DNA of 38,303 bases from a virus, in the IMG/VR virus record IMGVR_UViG_3300025917_000009, positions 1 to 38,303 of that record; one strand, 5' to 3'. Position numbers and translations under genes: made by a program. Shown here one piece after another: positions 35,438 to 38,303 of this stretch (positions are counted from its first letter, which is position 1; every line of letters starts with the position of its first letter). Below the pieces are notes generated by a model, which saw nothing but the letters and a program-made list of their open reading frames with translations, was not told the origin of the DNA and did no database searches.

Positions 35438-37374
35438 TGGCTGCGTATACGGCGATCATCGGCGACGCGCGGTCGGTCGGCGCCCTGGCCGGGTCGGCGC
35501 TTCGCGGCGACCAGGCGGTCTTGCAGCGCCTCAACCCGCAGGTCGCGACGGCAAGGGTCCGCGGCATCCTCAACCCGCACATCGTGAAGGACGCCGTCGG
35601 CGGCCTCATCAGCGCCGACTTCACGATCCCCGCCGAAGAAGCCGCCAGGTGGCGTCCACTGCTCCGCTACGGCGCGGTCGTGTGGATGTTCGACGGCGGC
35701 GAACCCATCTTCTACGGCTACGCCGAACAGCCCGTATGGACGTCGACGGGTGACTGCCAGATGAACATCTCCGGCATGTGGACGGTCCTGAGCCGCACCC
35801 GGACCCGCGAAGTATGGGACCTGTGGGACATGAGCCTCCTGTCGCGCGGCACGGGCGCGAACGAGAACAAGGCCGGCCAGGCGAACGTCAACAGCGACGG
35901 CACCGTCACGTTCAGCATCCCGAGCGGCACCGTCGTCGCCGCTTCTGACCGGATCAGCGTCGACTACCTCCTGTTTGATGAACCGGCAGGCGTCTCGGAC
36001 GGGAAGCTGATCACGGCGTTCGAGTTCAACATCAGCGACCAAGTTGGGATGGGCACTACCGTCCGGCTCCGCGTCATCGGCAAGGCCACCGCCGCCGCCG
36101 CGACTGGTGATCTCCTCTACGACACGGGCGCGACCGGGCCGAGCACGCGGCAGGGCGCGACGAACCTGAACGGCACGAACCAGGGCGGCGTCGCATGGGG
36201 CAGCGAATCGGGGTATCGGTGTCTCCGGTTCCAATACATCTTCACCGCTGGCGGCACTCTCGGCGCGGACCACTACGCGACGCTCGACCGGATCCGAGTG
36301 TCGACCAGGGAAAGCCTCTTCCCGTCGGTCAGCGGCGGCGTTGTGGCACCGTTGGACACGGGCGTCCTCGCCCGCGATGTCCTGTCGATCCGAAGCCCGA
36401 ACAGCGTCACTACGAGCTCCACCTATCTGAGCGAACAACTCGACACGCCGCCCGAGTTCTGGCCGAGCAAGGTCGCGGCGGGTGCGACCGACACGAACAG
36501 TTATGCGTATGCGTGGGGGCTAGACCCGACAACGGGAACCGGGACGGCACCGAACAGCGGCGTCGCCACATCGGGATTCTCGGCGCTTGAGTGGCAGTCA
36601 CCGACCGACATCCTCTCGGCGCTCGCCGGGATCGACGGCAACCACGTCGGCTTCTACCTGCCCTATAACGGCCGCGGAGGGTATGACGCGCCCGGCAACC
36701 AGTACGCAGCATCGGCGCCGGCCGTTCCCGACGTCGGCTCGTTCTGGCTCGCCGCGCCGCCACAGCTCTACTACCAGGCGTTCAGCGACCCGACGACGAA
36801 CCCGGACTACACGGTGCAGACGCAGGAAGGCGCGCAGGTCACGCCGACGACGGACGTCCAACCCCTCGTCAGCTACGTCTACACCAACTATCAGACGATC
36901 AAGGGCAGGCAGCAGAGCGTCGTCGTCCAAGATGCGAGCCAGAAGAACTACGCCTTTTCGCAGGGCTACCAGCGCCGAGAGGACTACACCATCCAGCCGT
37001 CGGTGGGCGATAACCAGACACCGACGAGCCAAGCCGCCCAATACCTCGCGCAGCGCAGACTCCCCGTCGCGAGCGCGGTGATCACAATCACGAACGACGG
37101 CGCGAGCCGCTACGCGATCTTGAAACAGGGCTGCGTTATCGCGCGCCTCGCCACCATCAGGCCGGGCAGCCTCCAGATCAACGGCGTCGCCACCAGCGGC
37201 CTCAACCTCTCAGCCGGCTACGCCACCCACGTCGAATGGTGGGGCGAATCCGACACGGGCCCGGAGTACGTCGAACTCACTCTCGCCCAACCACCAGGCC
37301 AAATCTCGCGCGAGACGGCGCATGGGCGGCTCGCGTATCGCAGCCTGAAGACTCGTCACCGAATCCTTTTCTAG
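35437..37374 (+). CDS. tail hub / tail-associated protein (Tal-like)
   Basis: 645 aa, ATG 35437 in a TGATG overlap. The N-terminus (VLQRLNPQVATARVRGILNPHIVKDAVGGLISADFTIPAEEAARW) and GAVVWMFDGGEPIFYGY resemble the gp27-like hub proteins. The middle is a large beta insertion (about 150-330). The C-terminus includes YAILKQGCVIARLATIRPGSLQI. It forms the tail tip, and no peptidase or lysozyme motif was seen. No separate receptor-binding fibre gene follows, so host binding may reside here or in the Dit insertion. Confidence 0.7.
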   Translation: MAAYTAIIGDARSVGALAGSALRGDQAVLQRLNPQVATARVRGILNPHIVKDAVGGLISADFTIPAEEAARWRPLLRYGAVVWMFDGGEPIFYGYAEQPVWTSTGDCQMNISGMWTVLSRTRTREVWDLWDMSLLSRGTGANENKAGQANVNSDGTVTFSIPSGTVVAASDRISVDYLLFDEPAGVSDGKLITAFEFNISDQVGMGTTVRLRVIGKATAAAATGDLLYDTGATGPSTRQGATNLNGTNQGGVAWGSESGYRCLRFQYIFTAGGTLGADHYATLDRIRVSTRESLFPSVSGGVVAPLDTGVLARDVLSIRSPNSVTTSSTYLSEQLDTPPEFWPSKVAAGATDTNSYAYAWGLDPTTGTGTAPNSGVATSGFSALEWQSPTDILSALAGIDGNHVGFYLPYNGRGGYDAPGNQYAASAPAVPDVGSFWLAAPPQLYYQAFSDPTTNPDYTVQTQEGAQVTPTTDVQPLVSYVYTNYQTIKGRQQSVVVQDASQKNYAFSQGYQRREDYTIQPSVGDNQTPTSQAAQYLAQRRLPVASAVITITNDGASRYAILKQGCVIARLATIRPGSLQINGVATSGLNLSAGYATHVEWWGESDTGPEYVELTLAQPPGQISRETAHGRLAYRSLKTRHRILF

Positions 37375-37404
37375 CCAGAAGCAACCGGACAGGGCAGGGC
37401 AGCT

Positions 37405-37896
37405 ATGAACCCGTTCATCGTCCCGCTCCTGGCCGTCCCTGTCGTGCTCGGCATCGACTGGTCAAGCGTCAGCGGCGGCAGCCTCGCGATCATCGGCACC
37501 CTCGTCCTGATCGCCGGGTTCGGGTTGCGGTACACGTCGACCGGCAGCGAAGCGCGCGACATGCTCAAAACGATGAACGAGGAGCTGCGCGCCGACAACG
37601 CCGAACTCCGCGGCGAACGCGAATCGCTCCTCGAAGCACAAGAAGCGCTGAAAGAGGACATCCACAAGCGTGAGCTCGAGACGATGGAACGCGAGAAGGT
37701 CATCGCCGAGTTACGCGCCCGCCCGGACACGACCGAACTGATGCGCCGGCAGGACGATAACCACACCGCGGCGATGGAGATCGCGCACCAGACGGCGGAG
37801 ACGCTCGAGCGTGTCGTCGGGATGCAGGGCGACCTGCAAGCGATCGTCGCGGCCAGCCTCAACCGGCCGCAGCGCCGCACCGACCCAGGCACGTAG
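37405..37896 (+). CDS. membrane protein with coiled coil, putative holin
   Basis: 163 aa. Two hydrophobic segments (FIVPLLAVPVVLGIDW; LAIIGTLVLIAGFGL), then a long charged coiled coil (about 50-125: LRADNAELRGERESLLEAQEALKEDIHKRELETMEREK) and a helical end. The position between tail genes and the amidase suggests a holin or anchoring lysis regulator, though the coiled coil is larger than in ordinary holins. ATG 37405; ribosome site AGGGCAGG is weak. Confidence 0.6.
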   Translation: MNPFIVPLLAVPVVLGIDWSSVSGGSLAIIGTLVLIAGFGLRYTSTGSEARDMLKTMNEELRADNAELRGERESLLEAQEALKEDIHKRELETMEREKVIAELRARPDTTELMRRQDDNHTAAMEIAHQTAETLERVVGMQGDLQAIVAASLNRPQRRTDPGT

Positions 37897-37976
37897 GGCC
37901 GCCGCGAGTGACCACGACGACCCCGCCTCAAATCCTACCCACCCCGACCTTCGTGAGTGACCACGAAAGGAGCAGC

Positions 37977-38303
37977 ATGGCCATCGCTATCAAGCGGCAA
38001 ATGAGAGAACCGAGCGTCCAATACCTCGCGCACAACGCGATCACGCACGGCGGGATGAGCATCAAGCGCGTCGTCCTGCACGACACCGAATCCCACGACA
38101 CCGCCGGCATCACCGACGTCAAAGGCATCTACGACTTCTGGGCCGGACAGGGCCTCGAATACGGAGCGCACCTCGTGATCGACAAGGACGGCAACACCGG
38201 CATGAGCGCGTTCGGGTTCGAGGAAGAGATGTGGCACGTCGGCAACTTCAACGGCGGCAGCATCGGCATCGAACAGATCGGCTTCGCGAGCCTCACCAAA
38301 CTC
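37977..38303 (+). CDS. N-acetylmuramoyl-L-alanine amidase (endolysin), 5' part; continues at 1-376
   Basis: N-terminal part of the lysin, starting at ATG 37977 with AAAGGAG five bases upstream. GTG 37908 and GTG 37953 are in-frame alternatives that would add a disordered Thr/Pro-rich start (TPPQILPTPTF). Zinc ligand H35 is in VVLHDTESHD. The remaining catalytic residues are encoded after the junction (E99 and onward). See the entry at 1-376 for the joined protein of 191 aa. Confidence 0.9.
   Translation, partial: MAIAIKRQMREPSVQYLAHNAITHGGMSIKRVVLHDTESHDTAGITDVKGIYDFWAGQGLEYGAHLVIDKDGNTGMSAFGFEEEMWHVGNFNGGSIGIEQIGFASLTKL
38177..38303. repeat. terminal direct repeat, right copy
   Basis: Identical to bases 1-127. 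Removing either copy yields a 38,176-bp circle with an uninterrupted amidase gene. Confidence 0.95.

Overview
The window is a complete, circularly permuted genome of a temperate tailed phage (siphovirus-type). Bases 1-127 are repeated exactly at 38177-38303. The endolysin gene runs off the right end and continues in frame at the left end, so the unique sequence is a 38,176-bp circle. A terminal repeat of exactly 127 bp is what a k=127 de Bruijn assembler leaves on a closed contig, so this is probably a metagenome or prophage-derived assembly and not a genome with natural 127-bp ends. Base composition is strongly GC-rich throughout. An Rpf-type cell-wall lysozyme, leaderless-looking repressor transcripts and an attP core resembling a tRNA-Pro 3' end suggest an actinobacterial host; this is inference, as no host gene is present.

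Layout by region. 37405-38303 plus 1-2516 (+ strand): lysis and cell-surface genes, namely a membrane/coiled-coil protein, an N-acetylmuramoyl-L-alanine amidase, small membrane proteins, an SNase-like nuclease, a secreted protein and an Rpf-like transglycosylase, ending at a strong hairpin (2527-2550). 2621-3452 (- strand): a superinfection-immunity-like membrane protein and a putative repressor. 3453-3605: divergent switch region with three 14-bp operator-like repeats. 3606-11619 (+): early operon with a Cro-like regulator, an exported phosphodiester glycosidase, an exported Ig-like protein, a RecT-like annealing protein, a MerR-type DNA-binding protein and a long run of very small genes, many with zinc-ribbon cysteine patterns. 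11648-13036 (-): integrase and a companion gene, followed by the attP region (about 13040-13140). 13279-19208 (+): more small zinc-ribbon genes, an HNH homing-type endonuclease, a proteasome-beta-like Ntn hydrolase, a DUF3102/HTH-like protein and a large DUF3987-like replication ATPase. 19205-37374 (+): packaging and virion genes in canonical order (HNH, large terminase, portal, protease, capsid, accessory virion proteins, connectors, tail terminator, tail tube, frameshifted chaperone pair, tape measure, distal tail protein, tail hub).

Three features are most worth a second look. The DUF3987-like replication protein ends in an acidic DDIPF tip identical to the C-terminal tip of bacterial single-stranded DNA-binding protein, behind a disordered linker. 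The DNA coding for that linker is full of GTCCGTA / AACGTCCG-type repeats in both orientations, which looks like an iteron origin embedded in the replication gene, as in lambda O. In the early region, at least seven short, otherwise unrelated genes begin with versions of one N-terminal tag (M-x-D-H/R-x-x-V-D-R-A-V), a start-associated repeat family that also marks the edge where the integrase module meets the early operon.

Almost all + strand genes overlap by 1-14 bases (ATGA, GTGA, TGATG, TAGTG junctions), consistent with two long, translationally coupled operons: early (from 3606) and late (from about 19205 through the circle junction to 2516).
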